From positions 1-64,000 of the forward strand of contig NZ_MDEQ02000021.1 of assembly GCF_001883705.2 (NCBI RefSeq): 64,000 nt of DNA. The letters are read 5' to 3'. Every line of letters begins with the position of its first letter. The first letter of the stretch is position 1. Positions 35,318 to 43,011 of this stretch are shown one piece after another. The DNA is from Burkholderia catarinensis (GTDB taxonomy: Bacteria > Pseudomonadota > Gammaproteobacteria > Burkholderiales > Burkholderiaceae). The notes below the pieces were generated by a model. It saw only the letters and a list, made by a program, of their open reading frames with translations. It was not told the origin of the DNA and did no database searches. A program made the translations under genes and the position numbers.

Positions 35318-36364
35318 TTACTCAATCTCGACCGACGCAAGATGCTGATGAATGCTCCGTGCGATGGCTCGACCAAGATCGACCGGAACCGCATTTCCGA
35401 TGAGCCTCCCGAGAACCGTGAAACTCGCTTCACCGTCTTCCGGTATGAAAGCATAGTTGCGAGGGAAGCTCTGCAAAATCGCAGCCTCCCGCAAAGAGAT
35501 GGCACGATCCTGCTCCGGATGACCAAATCGGCCATTGCCAAACCCATAACACTGGGTCGTCATCGTCGGTGATGGCTTATTCCACTCCATCCGTCCATAG
35601 ACACCGGCATAAGTACGTCCACTGTCGGCGCGATGACAATTAGCAACCAGTTCTTTCGGCCAGTCTCGCCAAGTACCACCGGGTTTTGATGCCCTGATTC
35701 GTTTGAGATTCATGCCAGACAGCGATGACGCGACGTGAAGCTTGTCACGCGGCGCAGACTCGCCGGCCCGGAGAGGCCGCAAGTGGCCGATGGCTTGCTT
35801 GACGGTTTTCGCCTTTTGCTGCGTAGGTGGAATCAACGTGATGTCCCCATGCTTAGATGCAAGCAACACCATTCGCTTTCGCGTTTGTGGGACGCCATAG
35901 CGAGAACTGTCAACAACATCGAACCAAACCTTATATTCGAGCCGTTTCAGCGTATCGACGAAATCGTGAAATACCTTGTGTTTGGCAACGCTCGGCACAT
36001 TTTCCATCGTAATGATGTCCGGCATCGTGCCTTTCGCAAGTCGCGCGAATTGATACAACAGGCCCCACTTTCCGTCAGGACCATCCAACTCGTAACGTTG
36101 AGCATAGGTAGAGAATGGCTGACAGGGGGCACAGCCTGCCAAGACCGATATATCGGCATCGCCGAATAGGTCACTTAGCTCATCAACCGTCACCTTGCCT
36201 ACGTCACGCTCGATGAATTTTGCCTGTCCGTTGTTCTTTTCATAAGGGAAGCGGCAGGCCGGATCAAGATCGATACCAGCAATAACTGGTAGCCGCTCCA
36301 GAATGAAGCCATGCGTCAACCCGCCCGCGCCGCAGAATAGATCGACACAAGCAATCTTCGTCAC
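35318..36364 (-). CDS. C5-cytosine DNA methyltransferase
   Basis: The product is 348 residues from the GTG at 36364 (MTKIACVDLFCGAGG), preceded by GGGGGAT; an in-frame TTG at 36415 would add 17 residues with no family support. Motif I is DLFCGAGGLTHGF and motif IV is GCAPCQPFSTYAQ with the catalytic Cys at about residue 79. ENVPSV, QTRKRMVLLAS and the C-terminal LQSFPRNYAF and IGNAVPVDL complete the pattern. The product methylates cytosine within a short sequence. In DISARM the class 2 methylase DrmMII is also a C5 enzyme, so this could be a second host-marking methylase or a separate Vsr-coupled unit. Confidence 0.93.
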   Translation of the reverse strand: MTKIACVDLFCGAGGLTHGFILERLPVIAGIDLDPACRFPYEKNNGQAKFIERDVGKVTVDELSDLFGDADISVLAGCAPCQPFSTYAQRYELDGPDGKWGLLYQFARLAKGTMPDIITMENVPSVAKHKVFHDFVDTLKRLEYKVWFDVVDSSRYGVPQTRKRMVLLASKHGDITLIPPTQQKAKTVKQAIGHLRPLRAGESAPRDKLHVASSLSGMNLKRIRASKPGGTWRDWPKELVANCHRADSGRTYAGVYGRMEWNKPSPTMTTQCYGFGNGRFGHPEQDRAISLREAAILQSFPRNYAFIPEDGEASFTVLGRLIGNAVPVDLGRAIARSIHQHLASVEIE

Positions 36365-36430
36365 GTCACATCCCCCGTTCTCATTTCCATTGCCGACTGA
36401 GATGGTCAAAACCAATCGGAGCCAAGCAGC

Positions 36431-36628
36431 TCAGTCGAGATCCGCGGCACCGCCCGATCGCACCCACTGATCGACCTCGTCAGATTTGAATTTCCAAAAC
36501 CGCCCAACACGGTGAGCAGGCATGTGCCGCCTGCCGATCCATGCGTACACGGTGTCCTTGCTTACCCCAAGGTATTCGGCGATCTCCTCGACCGATAACC
36601 AGCGACCAGGCATAACGTTGTCTTCCAT
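36431..36628 (-). CDS. small helix-turn-helix protein (MerR/excisionase type, HTH_17)
   Basis: From ATG 36628 the product has 65 residues (MEDNVMPGRWLSVEEIAEYLGVSKDTVYAWIGRR). A downstream ATG at 36613 (MPGRWL) has a better-placed GGAAGA and may be the real start. The HTH core is followed by the wing MPAHRVGRFWKFKSDEVDQWV, as in HTH_17/excisionase-like proteins. It is the first gene of the DISARM operon and lies 66 bases from the methyltransferase. It probably regulates the operon through palindromes just upstream; an excisionase role is less likely given its distance from the integrase. Confidence 0.8.
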   Translation of the reverse strand: MEDNVMPGRWLSVEEIAEYLGVSKDTVYAWIGRRHMPAHRVGRFWKFKSDEVDQWVRSGGAADLD

Positions 36629-36708
36629 CGCGAAGAAGGCGCACCAACCGGCAATCGTGGAATGATCGCACGGATACATGCCATTGGGAATCTTACAGAG
36701 CCAATTTT

Positions 36709-36756
36709 ACCGGAATAAGTCCGGTTTGATCCGATTTGGCTTGGTTACGTGTAACC
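36709..36756. promoter_or_regulatory. two palindromes upstream of the DISARM operon (possible operators)
   Basis: ACCGGA-ATAAG-TCCGGT (36709-36725) and GGTTAC-GT-GTAACC (36743-36756) lie in the 258-base gap between the divergent HTH gene and the 42-codon gene. Their place and spacing suit operators for the small HTH protein. The sequence around them is A/T-rich and may hold promoters for both directions. Confidence 0.5.
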
Positions 36757-36887
36757 TGCCTTGCCGACTGTCCCGGATTCGATCGAAAGCGTTTTCAGAC
36801 ACATATCACCTCCTCGAGCATGGCCAGCTACTGGTCGCTCCGTCCGAACAATTCCGCTAGGACGAATCTGTCTCAAGGAGACCAGTG

Positions 36888-37016
36888 ATGCTCCCCATCT
36901 CCCCGCTTGAGTACCTGATCGCCTTCGCACTCGCCTATCTCTGCGGCGTGCTGTGGTCGATCTGCTTCTGCAAATATGTCGGAAAGGTCCGGAGCGAGGC
37001 CATGTGTCATGCATGA
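36888..37016 (+). CDS. 42-residue single-span membrane protein
   Basis: AAGGAG lies 8 bases before the ATG. The product is MLPISPLEYLIAFALAYLCG followed by VLWSICFCKYVGKVR and a short tail. One hydrophobic segment (about 8-27) with a basic C-terminal side suggests a small inner-membrane protein. It overlaps the start of the next gene by 8 bases, so the two are translationally coupled. It is the first gene of the plus-strand plasmid-like block. Confidence 0.6.
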   Translation: MLPISPLEYLIAFALAYLCGVLWSICFCKYVGKVRSEAMCHA

Positions 37017-37491
37017 CCGCCCCCCACTTTTTCCGTTCGATGACGAGGACGACGAAGCCCCCGCATGGGAATCGGCGTTGAGCCGGCTTCGCCAGACGCC
37101 CCCACCACCCGAGCCGGACGAGGACGAATCGCCGCGCTTCCGTCCAGGCAAGTGCGATCTGGTCTGGCCGTGTCCGTCATGCGACTCATTTCGCACCGAG
37201 CAACGCCACGTCGCACTACGCATCTGTAGCGCCATCGGTGCCGCGGCAGGCGCTACGAGCGGCGCCGCTGCTGTGCTATCAGGCGCAGAGACCGGCGCTG
37301 CCGTCGGCGCGCTCAGCGGTCCGATCGGAGCGATGTGCGGCGGTCTCGCGGGTGCCATCCTCGCCGGGCTGGTGGCCGGCGGCGCCGGCTGCGCCACCGG
37401 TGCCGCATTGGGCGAAGCCCTTGACCTCAAGGTCCTCGACAACTGGCGGTGCCTTGCCTGCGGTCGCACCTTTACCGTCCGCCCTGGCTAA
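37009..37491 (+). CDS. glycine-zipper protein flanked by zinc-ribbon halves
   Basis: The product has 160 residues from ATG 37009 (MHDRPPLFPFDDEDDEAP), inside the end of the previous gene. It has an acidic, Pro-rich N terminus, then CPSCDSFRTEQRHVAL, then a long Ala/Gly segment (about 78-135, GAAAGATSGAAAVLSGAETG) able to form a membrane or glycine-zipper hairpin, and finally WRCLACGRTFTVRPG. The two CxxC pairs could join into one zinc ribbon across the glycine segment. The family is unknown to me, and similar proteins occur on plasmids and integrative elements. Confidence 0.7.
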   Translation: MHDRPPLFPFDDEDDEAPAWESALSRLRQTPPPPEPDEDESPRFRPGKCDLVWPCPSCDSFRTEQRHVALRICSAIGAAAGATSGAAAVLSGAETGAAVGALSGPIGAMCGGLAGAILAGLVAGGAGCATGAALGEALDLKVLDNWRCLACGRTFTVRPG

Positions 37492-37528
37492 CCCGCCCTG
37501 CCTTTTCTTTCCGTACATCAGCCTCTCG

Positions 37529-37551
37529 GAGCCCGGCCTTGTGCTGGGCTC
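37529..37551 (+). terminator. intergenic hairpin upstream of the DUF932 gene
   Basis: GAGCCC (37529-37534) pairs with GGGCTC (37546-37551) and is followed by TATGCCTTTGTTTTTTC. It may be a leaky terminator or attenuator ahead of the DUF932 gene, whose ribosome binding site CAGGAG follows shortly after. Confidence 0.5.
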
Positions 37552-37584
37552 TATGCCTTTGTTTTTTCTCAACAGGAGTTCGAC

Positions 37585-38550
37585 ATGCATTTGATCAATT
37601 CGATGGCCTACGTAGGAGCCGAACCGTGGCATGGTCTCGGCAACCGTCTGACGCCGAACCAACCAATCGAAGTCTGGGCCGATCGCGCCGGCATGAACTG
37701 GACGATCGAATCGTCCGAGGTACGTTTCGTGACGGGTTCCGCTGGCATCGGCGCGATTCACGCGTTCCCCGATCAGAAGGTCCTCTATCGCTCCGACAAC
37801 AAGGCCCCGCTGTCGGTCGTGTCCACCCGCTACCAGGTCGTCCAACCCAGAGAGATATTGGAGTTTTATCGAGACCTGACCGAGATCGGCGGCTTCGAAC
37901 TCGAGACGGCCGGCGTGCTGAAGGAAGGTCGCAAGCTTTGGGCGCTCGCTAGGACCGGGCATTCCGGCTTGCTCAAGGGTAAGGACAAGATTGGCGGCTA
38001 CTTGCTGCTCGCCACCGCGTGCGACGGCACACTCGCCACGACCGCGCAGTTCACATCGGTCCGTGTCGTGTGCAACAACACGCTGCAAATTGCATTGGGA
38101 GACAGTACTGGCGTCGTCAAGGTGCCGCACCGTTCGCAATTCGATGCTGCTGCCGTCAAGCGCCAACTAGGTATCGCAGTTTCGTCCTGGGATGCGTTCA
38201 TGGCGCGGACCAAAGCGCTGGCAGATCGCAAGATCACCGACTCCACGGCCGAGGCGTTCCTGCGGCGCGTGCTGACCTACTCGACCGCCAGTCTTCCCGA
38301 TCGTGAAACGGTCGCCGTCAACGAACGCGCGATCAAGGCGGTCGGCCAGCTCTACATGGGGCGCGGCAAGGGGGCGAATCTGGCATCGGCTTCGGGCACG
38401 GCATGGGGTCTGTTGAACGCCGTGACGGAATACGTCGACCACCACCGCCGCGCACGTACCGACGACCACCGGCTCGACGCCGCCTGGTTCGGCGCAGGAG
38501 CAACGCTCAAACAGAAGGCATGGGACGAGGCCATGAAGCTTGTCGCGTAA
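37585..38550 (+). CDS. DUF932 protein (phage/plasmid-like, TIGR03299 type)
   Basis: The product has 321 residues, with CAGGAG upstream of the ATG. The opening YVGAEPWHGLGNRLTPNQPIE and the pattern FVTGSAGIGAIHAFPDQKVLYRSDN followed by LSVVSTRYQVVQPREILEF identify the DUF932 family found on phages, plasmids and integrative elements. RVVCNNTLQIAL comes later in the family pattern. The function is unknown. It travels with recombination genes, as here with a YqaJ exonuclease next, which suggests a part in single-strand annealing or DNA processing. Confidence 0.9.
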   Translation: MHLINSMAYVGAEPWHGLGNRLTPNQPIEVWADRAGMNWTIESSEVRFVTGSAGIGAIHAFPDQKVLYRSDNKAPLSVVSTRYQVVQPREILEFYRDLTEIGGFELETAGVLKEGRKLWALARTGHSGLLKGKDKIGGYLLLATACDGTLATTAQFTSVRVVCNNTLQIALGDSTGVVKVPHRSQFDAAAVKRQLGIAVSSWDAFMARTKALADRKITDSTAEAFLRRVLTYSTASLPDRETVAVNERAIKAVGQLYMGRGKGANLASASGTAWGLLNAVTEYVDHHRRARTDDHRLDAAWFGAGATLKQKAWDEAMKLVA

Positions 38551-38583
38551 CCCTGCTTTTCCTCGCCCGTACTCCCTCACCAT

Positions 38584-38612
38584 CGGCCCGGTCAGGTTCG
38601 CCTGCCGGGCCG
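38584..38612 (+). terminator. intergenic hairpin upstream of the YqaJ gene
   Basis: CGGCCCGG (38584-38591) pairs with CCGGGCCG (38605-38612), followed by CTTTGTTT and then the strong ribosome binding site GGAGG of the next gene. Probably a partial terminator or processing site within the operon. Confidence 0.5.
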
Positions 38613-38631
38613 CTTTGTTTCCGGAGGTTAC

Positions 38632-39627
38632 ATGAGTGCCCCTCACCCTCAACCGCCTCGCGCACGAAAACCCGCGCTGAAACTCGTCAAGACGCTGGAA
38701 CTCAGTCGCGACGACTGGCTCGCGGTGCGCCGTACCGGCATCGGCGGCTCCGATGCCGCCGCCGCGGTCGGTCTCAATCCGTACATGAGTCCGCTCGAAT
38801 TGTGGCTCGACAAGACCGGCCGCGCTGATGGCCTACCCCGTCCCGATCTGGCCGATACAACGTCCCCGGCGTATTGGGGAACGTTACTGGAGCCGATCGT
38901 CGCTGCCGTCTATACCCAGCAGACCGGCAACAAGGTCCGCAAGGTCAACGCCGTGTTACGACATCCTTCGATTCCGTTCATGTTAGCGAACATCGATCGT
39001 GAGGTTGTCGGCGCGCGCGACGTGCAGATTCTGGAATGCAAGACGGCTGGCGAATTCGGCGCACGGCTCTGGCGAGACGGCGCGCCCGAATATGTCCAGC
39101 TTCAGGTCCAGCATCAGTTGGCCGTCACCGGCAAGACGGTGGCGCATGTCGCCGTGCTGTTGTGCGGGCAAGCGCTCGAAGTGCACCGGATCGAGCGAGA
39201 CGACGCGCTGATCGGGCGACTCGTCGAGCTTGAGGCCATGTTCTGGCGTTATGTCGAGACCGACACGCCGCCGCCCGCCGATGGATCGGAATCGGCAGAT
39301 CGCGCACTACGCCACCTGTACCCTGGTCACGGCGGCACCGTCGATTTCACGGACGACCGGCACCTGTCATCTGTGTTCGCCGATCTCGTTGCAGTACGGG
39401 CGGAGATCGAATCACGTCAAGCCGTCGAGGCACGGCTGAAGCAAGCGATCCAGCAGGCAATCGGCGACGCCACGCAAGCCATCTTCGAGACCGGCGAAGT
39501 GTCGTTCAAGCGCAGCAAGGATTCATCGACTGTCGACCTAAAAAGGCTGCTGGCCGAGCGCCCCGAGCTCGAAGCGCAATACGCAGTCTCCAAGCCCGGT
39601 TCACGCCGCTTCCTCGTTTCCTCCTGA
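38632..39627 (+). CDS. YqaJ-type (lambda exonuclease-like) recombination nuclease
   Basis: The product has 331 residues with GGAGG upstream. The YqaJ domain is clear: WLAVRRTGIGGSDAAAAVGLNPYMSPLELW, then YWGTLLEPIVAAVY. The catalytic set is NIDREV (Asp) with ILECKTA (Glu-x-Lys, about residue 135) and QLQVQHQLAVTG. Such nucleases resect double-stranded ends during phage-type recombination. The C-terminal 100 residues form a helical domain (EIESRQAVEARLKQAIQQ). The neighbour downstream may be a recombination partner. Confidence 0.92.
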   Translation: MSAPHPQPPRARKPALKLVKTLELSRDDWLAVRRTGIGGSDAAAAVGLNPYMSPLELWLDKTGRADGLPRPDLADTTSPAYWGTLLEPIVAAVYTQQTGNKVRKVNAVLRHPSIPFMLANIDREVVGARDVQILECKTAGEFGARLWRDGAPEYVQLQVQHQLAVTGKTVAHVAVLLCGQALEVHRIERDDALIGRLVELEAMFWRYVETDTPPPADGSESADRALRHLYPGHGGTVDFTDDRHLSSVFADLVAVRAEIESRQAVEARLKQAIQQAIGDATQAIFETGEVSFKRSKDSSTVDLKRLLAERPELEAQYAVSKPGSRRFLVSS

Positions 39628-39673
39628 TCGCCCCGCCCTCCCTCTTTCCATCCTTATCCAAGGAGAATTCACC

Positions 39674-40585
39674 ATGCTCAAAGGACTTTCCATCACGCCG
39701 CCAGTCGTGGGCCGGATTTCGATCGGACGCGTCGTCGAGAAGAATGGCAAGCGGTTGCCGGAGAAAGACGATCAGTTCACCCTCACGACGCAAATCCAGC
39801 AGCGGGGCGAATGGATGCTCCACCCGCTCAATGAAACGCTACGCAAAGCCACGTCCGGTAAGCTCCGTGCGATTCCCGTCCGGCTGCTCTTCAACGATCC
39901 GGACCTCAACCTGCGGGCCGAATACAGCCTCTTCGACCGCGATACTGGGCGACCGGTCTGTGTCGGCAACGGAGAAACTTGCCGGCGAGTCGGTCACGAT
40001 GGCAACGGGATCGAGAATCTTCCGTGCCCGTCGCCTGATGGATGCGCGCTTGGACAGAGCGGTGGTTGCAAACCTTACGGCCGGCTCAACGTCCTAATCG
40101 GCGACGAGGACGAACTCGGGTCGTTCATTTTCCGCACAACATCGTACAACTCGATCCGTGCGCTCGCGGCCCGGCTGCACTACTTCCGAGCCCTGTCCGG
40201 TAACGTGCTCGCGTGCCTGCCGCTCGAACTGAAGCTGCGCGGGAAGTCGACCACGCAGAGCTATCGGTCAGCCATCTACTACGTCGACCTCTGTGTGCGA
40301 TCGGGCGGCACGCTGGAGGAAGCGCTCATACAGGCGAAGGAGCTCGATACGCGGCGGCGAGCGGCCGGGTTCGATCAGGCTGCGCTCGACGCCGCGGCGC
40401 GGTTCGGCTTCGCGAATGGCGCGTTCGAAGACAGTCCGGATGAGCGCAGCGCCGTCACCGAGGAGTTCTATCCTGACGTGGCAGATCGTCCGGATGTCGG
40501 GAGCGGCGACGCCGCCGACACCCCCGAGACGCTCCGCGACAAGCTCGAAAGTCGGGCCGTGCTGCTCGGCGGGAAGGCAGTATGA
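39674..40585 (+). CDS. gp3/recombination-directionality-factor-like protein
   Basis: The product has 303 residues with AAGGAG upstream. The opening PPVVGRISIGRVVEKNGKRLPEKDDQFTLTT and AIPVRLLFNDPDLNLRAEYSLFD match proteins often labelled 'hydrolase or metal-binding protein', related to the gp3-like recombination directionality factor family. A central Cys cluster (CVGNGETCRRV, CPSPDGCALGQSGGCKPYG) may bind metal. It follows a YqaJ nuclease and may work with the serine recombinase at 44538; that link is an inference. The stop overlaps the next start as ATGA. Confidence 0.75.
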   Translation: MLKGLSITPPVVGRISIGRVVEKNGKRLPEKDDQFTLTTQIQQRGEWMLHPLNETLRKATSGKLRAIPVRLLFNDPDLNLRAEYSLFDRDTGRPVCVGNGETCRRVGHDGNGIENLPCPSPDGCALGQSGGCKPYGRLNVLIGDEDELGSFIFRTTSYNSIRALAARLHYFRALSGNVLACLPLELKLRGKSTTQSYRSAIYYVDLCVRSGGTLEEALIQAKELDTRRRAAGFDQAALDAAARFGFANGAFEDSPDERSAVTEEFYPDVADRPDVGSGDAADTPETLRDKLESRAVLLGGKAV

Positions 40586-41595
40586 CCGCAACGTCCCGCT
40601 CAGCGTGCGTGCTGGCAATTTCGGCAACGGCTACCGCGCTCTGCCTGTCCGTCCTGGCCGGCTGGCAACGCGGCGGCACATGGCCGGAACGGCTCATGTG
40701 GATCGCTATCGGCATGGTGCTCGTCGCAAGCGCGCACCTATTGCCGTCGCTGATCCGGGATGCGCCGCTCCGAGTACGTGCCGTGGGTGGTCTGCTATGG
40801 CTCGCCTGCCTCGCGACTACTTGCTACGGACATGCGGTGTTTTTCATGTTCGCGCAGCAGCACGCCGGGGAACGGCGGGCGTTGACGATCCCGGTTACGC
40901 CACTCCCGTCGTCCACACGCGATCTCACGGTCGTCATGGCCGAGCGGGCGACCGTGACCGCGCAGCTCGCGACGGCAAATGCCCGCTACTGCGTCGGTAA
41001 CTGCGCGATGCTGGATGCCCGTCGGGTCACGCTCACGGCAAGACTGGATGCGCTGAATGCGGAAGCGAGCGATGTGCGACGCATCGAAGCTGCACGTGTC
41101 CGAGTCATGACGCGGCGCGACGCATTACTCGCCGATCCGGTCACGTCACGACTCGCGACGATATTCGGTGCGACGACTGCTCGCCTCGATCTGCTGTCGG
41201 GATTGATGTTCGCAGCCGTACTCGAAGGCGTAGCATGCCTGTTGTGGTGGGTCGCGCTCCGGTCGCCGCCGGTCTCCGCTGCCGCCCCCGTGGCAACTGG
41301 CGCGGCATCACCAGACATACCGCCAGTCACGACCGTAACGGACATGGCGCTGTCAGTCGGGGCAAGCGTCAGCAGCAGTCGCGCAGAAGATACGGATAGT
41401 CTCAATAGCGATGCTCCGGTGACGGTGCGACCGGACGCCCCCTCCCGCGACGACGAAGTGACGCGTCTCGCGCGAGACATCGCTGTTGGTCTCGTCCGAC
41501 CGACCGTTGCCGATATCCGTCTTCACCTCGGCTGCTCGCAGGCCAAGGCACTCGCCCTCCGACGCCGACTCGCCGAACTCGATTTGCCGGCATAA
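40582..41595 (+). CDS. membrane protein with coiled coil and C-terminal HTH-like segment
   Basis: The product has 337 residues, coupled to the previous gene by ATGA. Hydrophobic segments lie at about 8-26, 36-56 and 66-86, followed by an alpha-helical stretch (VMAERATVTAQLATANARY...) and a fourth segment near 207-227. The cytoplasmic tail is Ser/Thr/Pro-rich, then ends in EVTRLARDIAVGLVRPTVADIRLHLGCSQAKALALRRRL, which looks like a winged or DUF3489-type HTH. Similar architectures occur on integrative elements; no function is known. Confidence 0.75.
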   Translation: MTATSRSACVLAISATATALCLSVLAGWQRGGTWPERLMWIAIGMVLVASAHLLPSLIRDAPLRVRAVGGLLWLACLATTCYGHAVFFMFAQQHAGERRALTIPVTPLPSSTRDLTVVMAERATVTAQLATANARYCVGNCAMLDARRVTLTARLDALNAEASDVRRIEAARVRVMTRRDALLADPVTSRLATIFGATTARLDLLSGLMFAAVLEGVACLLWWVALRSPPVSAAAPVATGAASPDIPPVTTVTDMALSVGASVSSSRAEDTDSLNSDAPVTVRPDAPSRDDEVTRLARDIAVGLVRPTVADIRLHLGCSQAKALALRRRLAELDLPA

Positions 41596-41596
41596 A

Positions 41597-41612
41597 CCGG
41601 GCGTACGCCCGG
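41597..41612 (+). other. perfect intergenic hairpin
   Basis: CCGGGCG (41597-41603) and CGCCCGG (41606-41612) form a perfect stem with a TA loop right after the stop codon. A second small stem TCCGG/CCGGA lies at about 41647-41661. The downstream T-rich stretch could make the first a terminator. Confidence 0.5.
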
Positions 41613-41694
41613 CTCCACCTTCTCTATTTTCATTTTGTGCGACCCATCCGGCCTTGCCGGAGGCACATGCACACCCAATCGATCGGAGACTCTC

Positions 41695-41994
41695 ATGAAT
41701 TTGCCTTCGACTCGCCGCGCCGGCGCGCGCTTCAAGCTGGGCCGCGTCCTCGCCACGCCCGCCGCCGTGGATGTCCTGAATCAAGCCCAGGTGTCGATCA
41801 TCGACCTGCTGATCCGTCACGTCCGCGGCGACTGGGGGGATTTGTCCGAATCCGACCGCCAGCAAAACGAGCTATCGGTCGAAGCCGGTCTGCGCATCCT
41901 GTCGAGCTACGTCCTGCCGAACCGCCAAACCGTCTGGGTCATCACTGAATGGGACCGCTCCGCCACGACGTTCTTGTTACCGGGTGACTACTGA
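41695..41994 (+). CDS. conserved plasmid/ICE-related small protein
   Basis: The product has 99 residues, from ATG 41695 with CGGAGA upstream; the longer in-frame extension starts inside the intergenic hairpin region. The pattern RFKLGRVLATPAAVDVLNQAQ, VRGDWGDLSESDRQQNELSV and QTVWVITEWDRSATTFLLPGDY is a family I know from plasmids and integrative conjugative elements, usually called 'plasmid-related protein'. It often lies beside DNA-processing genes. Its function is unknown. Confidence 0.85.
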   Translation: MNLPSTRRAGARFKLGRVLATPAAVDVLNQAQVSIIDLLIRHVRGDWGDLSESDRQQNELSVEAGLRILSSYVLPNRQTVWVITEWDRSATTFLLPGDY

Positions 41995-41995
41995 C

Positions 41996-42411
41996 ATGCT
42001 GATCCAGAAATTTCACCCAGCCCCCCCCGTTCAGCCCGTAGGTGAAGACCGCCGGGTACGGCAAACCGTTCTTCAGCCGACTGGGCCATTAGGACCGCGG
42101 CAGCACACTGCATTACGCCGCGATGGAACTCGCCGACCCGGTGTCCCATATCACGCCGTCGGCAACGAACGCACCGTCTGGATCACGCTTGGCCACACTA
42201 TCTGCACGGCCTAACGCTCTTTCGGTGGCATGCGCCGCTCGCAGTTGGCGTCGAGGGTGGCAGGCATGCGCTACTGCTCGTCGATTCGGCCGGCGCCGAG
42301 CCCGGAATGGCGGGGCTCAACGCCCGACTCGATGTATTCGAGCCGGAGTCAGTGCGCCAGAGCTCCACCGGTTGCCAGCAGTCTGTCGCGCTTGAGGTCG
42401 CAGTGTGTTGA
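41996..42411 (+). pseudogene. degenerate coding remnant(s) after the plasmid-related gene
   Basis: A frame starts at ATG 41996 (MLIQKFHPAPPVQPVGEDRR) and stops at 42214. From about 42160 a different frame carries plausible protein ending at the stop at 42409-42411 (LAVGVEGGRHALLLVDSAG and DVFEPESVRQSSTG). Neither frame alone is convincing over its full length, and a third frame also shows protein-like stretches. This suggests a gene broken by frameshifts. The original family cannot be named. Confidence 0.35.
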
Positions 42412-42423
42412 TGCAAGTCGTGG

Positions 42424-42753
42424 TCAACGCAACCGCTGGCGCTTGATCTCCGGTGGCGTCGCCGCATTTGCGCGCCGCGCACCGGTCGGCTTCAGCGACA
42501 CGCCGTCCAGCGGGGCAAACAGCTCGGCCAACGTGACGTTCAGCGAATAGCAGATGTTCGCAAGTGTCTCAATGGATGGGTTCGCGATGCCACGTTCGAT
42601 CGCCGAGATGTAGGTCCGGTCGACGTGCGCCTCAAAGGCGAGCGTTTCCTGCGATTTCTCCGCTTCGTGCCGGCATGCCTTGATCCGTTTGCCGAGAGCA
42701 ATCGAGATCGGGGCCGGCCGGGCGGAAGGCGAGGTTGAGCGCTTGGCAGTCAT
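42424..42753 (-). CDS. XRE-family transcriptional regulator
   Basis: The product has 109 residues. The HTH core is IALGKRIKACRHEAEKSQETLAFEAHVDRTYISAIERGIANPSIETLANICYSLNVTLAELF, a textbook Cro/C1-type domain at about 18-80, with a short basic tail. It faces away from the lipoprotein gene, and the 258-base gap between them holds three copies of ACTCTTCA that are likely its operators. It probably represses itself and perhaps the lipoprotein gene. Confidence 0.9.
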   Translation of the reverse strand: MTAKRSTSPSARPAPISIALGKRIKACRHEAEKSQETLAFEAHVDRTYISAIERGIANPSIETLANICYSLNVTLAELFAPLDGVSLKPTGARRANAATPPEIKRQRLR

Positions 42754-42797
42754 GGCGAGCAGGATGCCCGCCCGTCGACTGATTAACGACGCTGTAA

Positions 42798-42903
42798 ACT
42801 CTTCAGTTAATGTAGAGTCTACTCTTCATTTTTACCACATCGAGCCGATATAGCGGCCATCAGGTGTACAGCCCCGACCAGCTCACATCCATTTTTGAAG
42901 AGT
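42798..42903. promoter_or_regulatory. three ACTCTTCA elements between divergent regulator and lipoprotein genes
   Basis: Copies lie at 42798-42805 and 42821-42828 in direct orientation and at 42896-42903 inverted (TGAAGAGT). The second overlaps the small palindrome GTAGAGTCTAC. The first two sit where the promoter of the minus-strand XRE gene should be. They are candidate operators for that regulator. Confidence 0.55.
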
Positions 42904-43011
42904 AAACACGACAGCCACTCACCGAGAACCAAGAAGGATGAAGGACAGACAACCCAAGCCCGCTCCCGGAAATCGTCTCGGGAGCAATATCTCTTTCCCT
43001 ATCCAATCATC

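Noticed and set aside
36976..37008. longer start for the glycine-zipper protein
   Set aside because: The extension lies within the preceding small membrane-protein gene, and ATG 37009 fits the coupled layout better.
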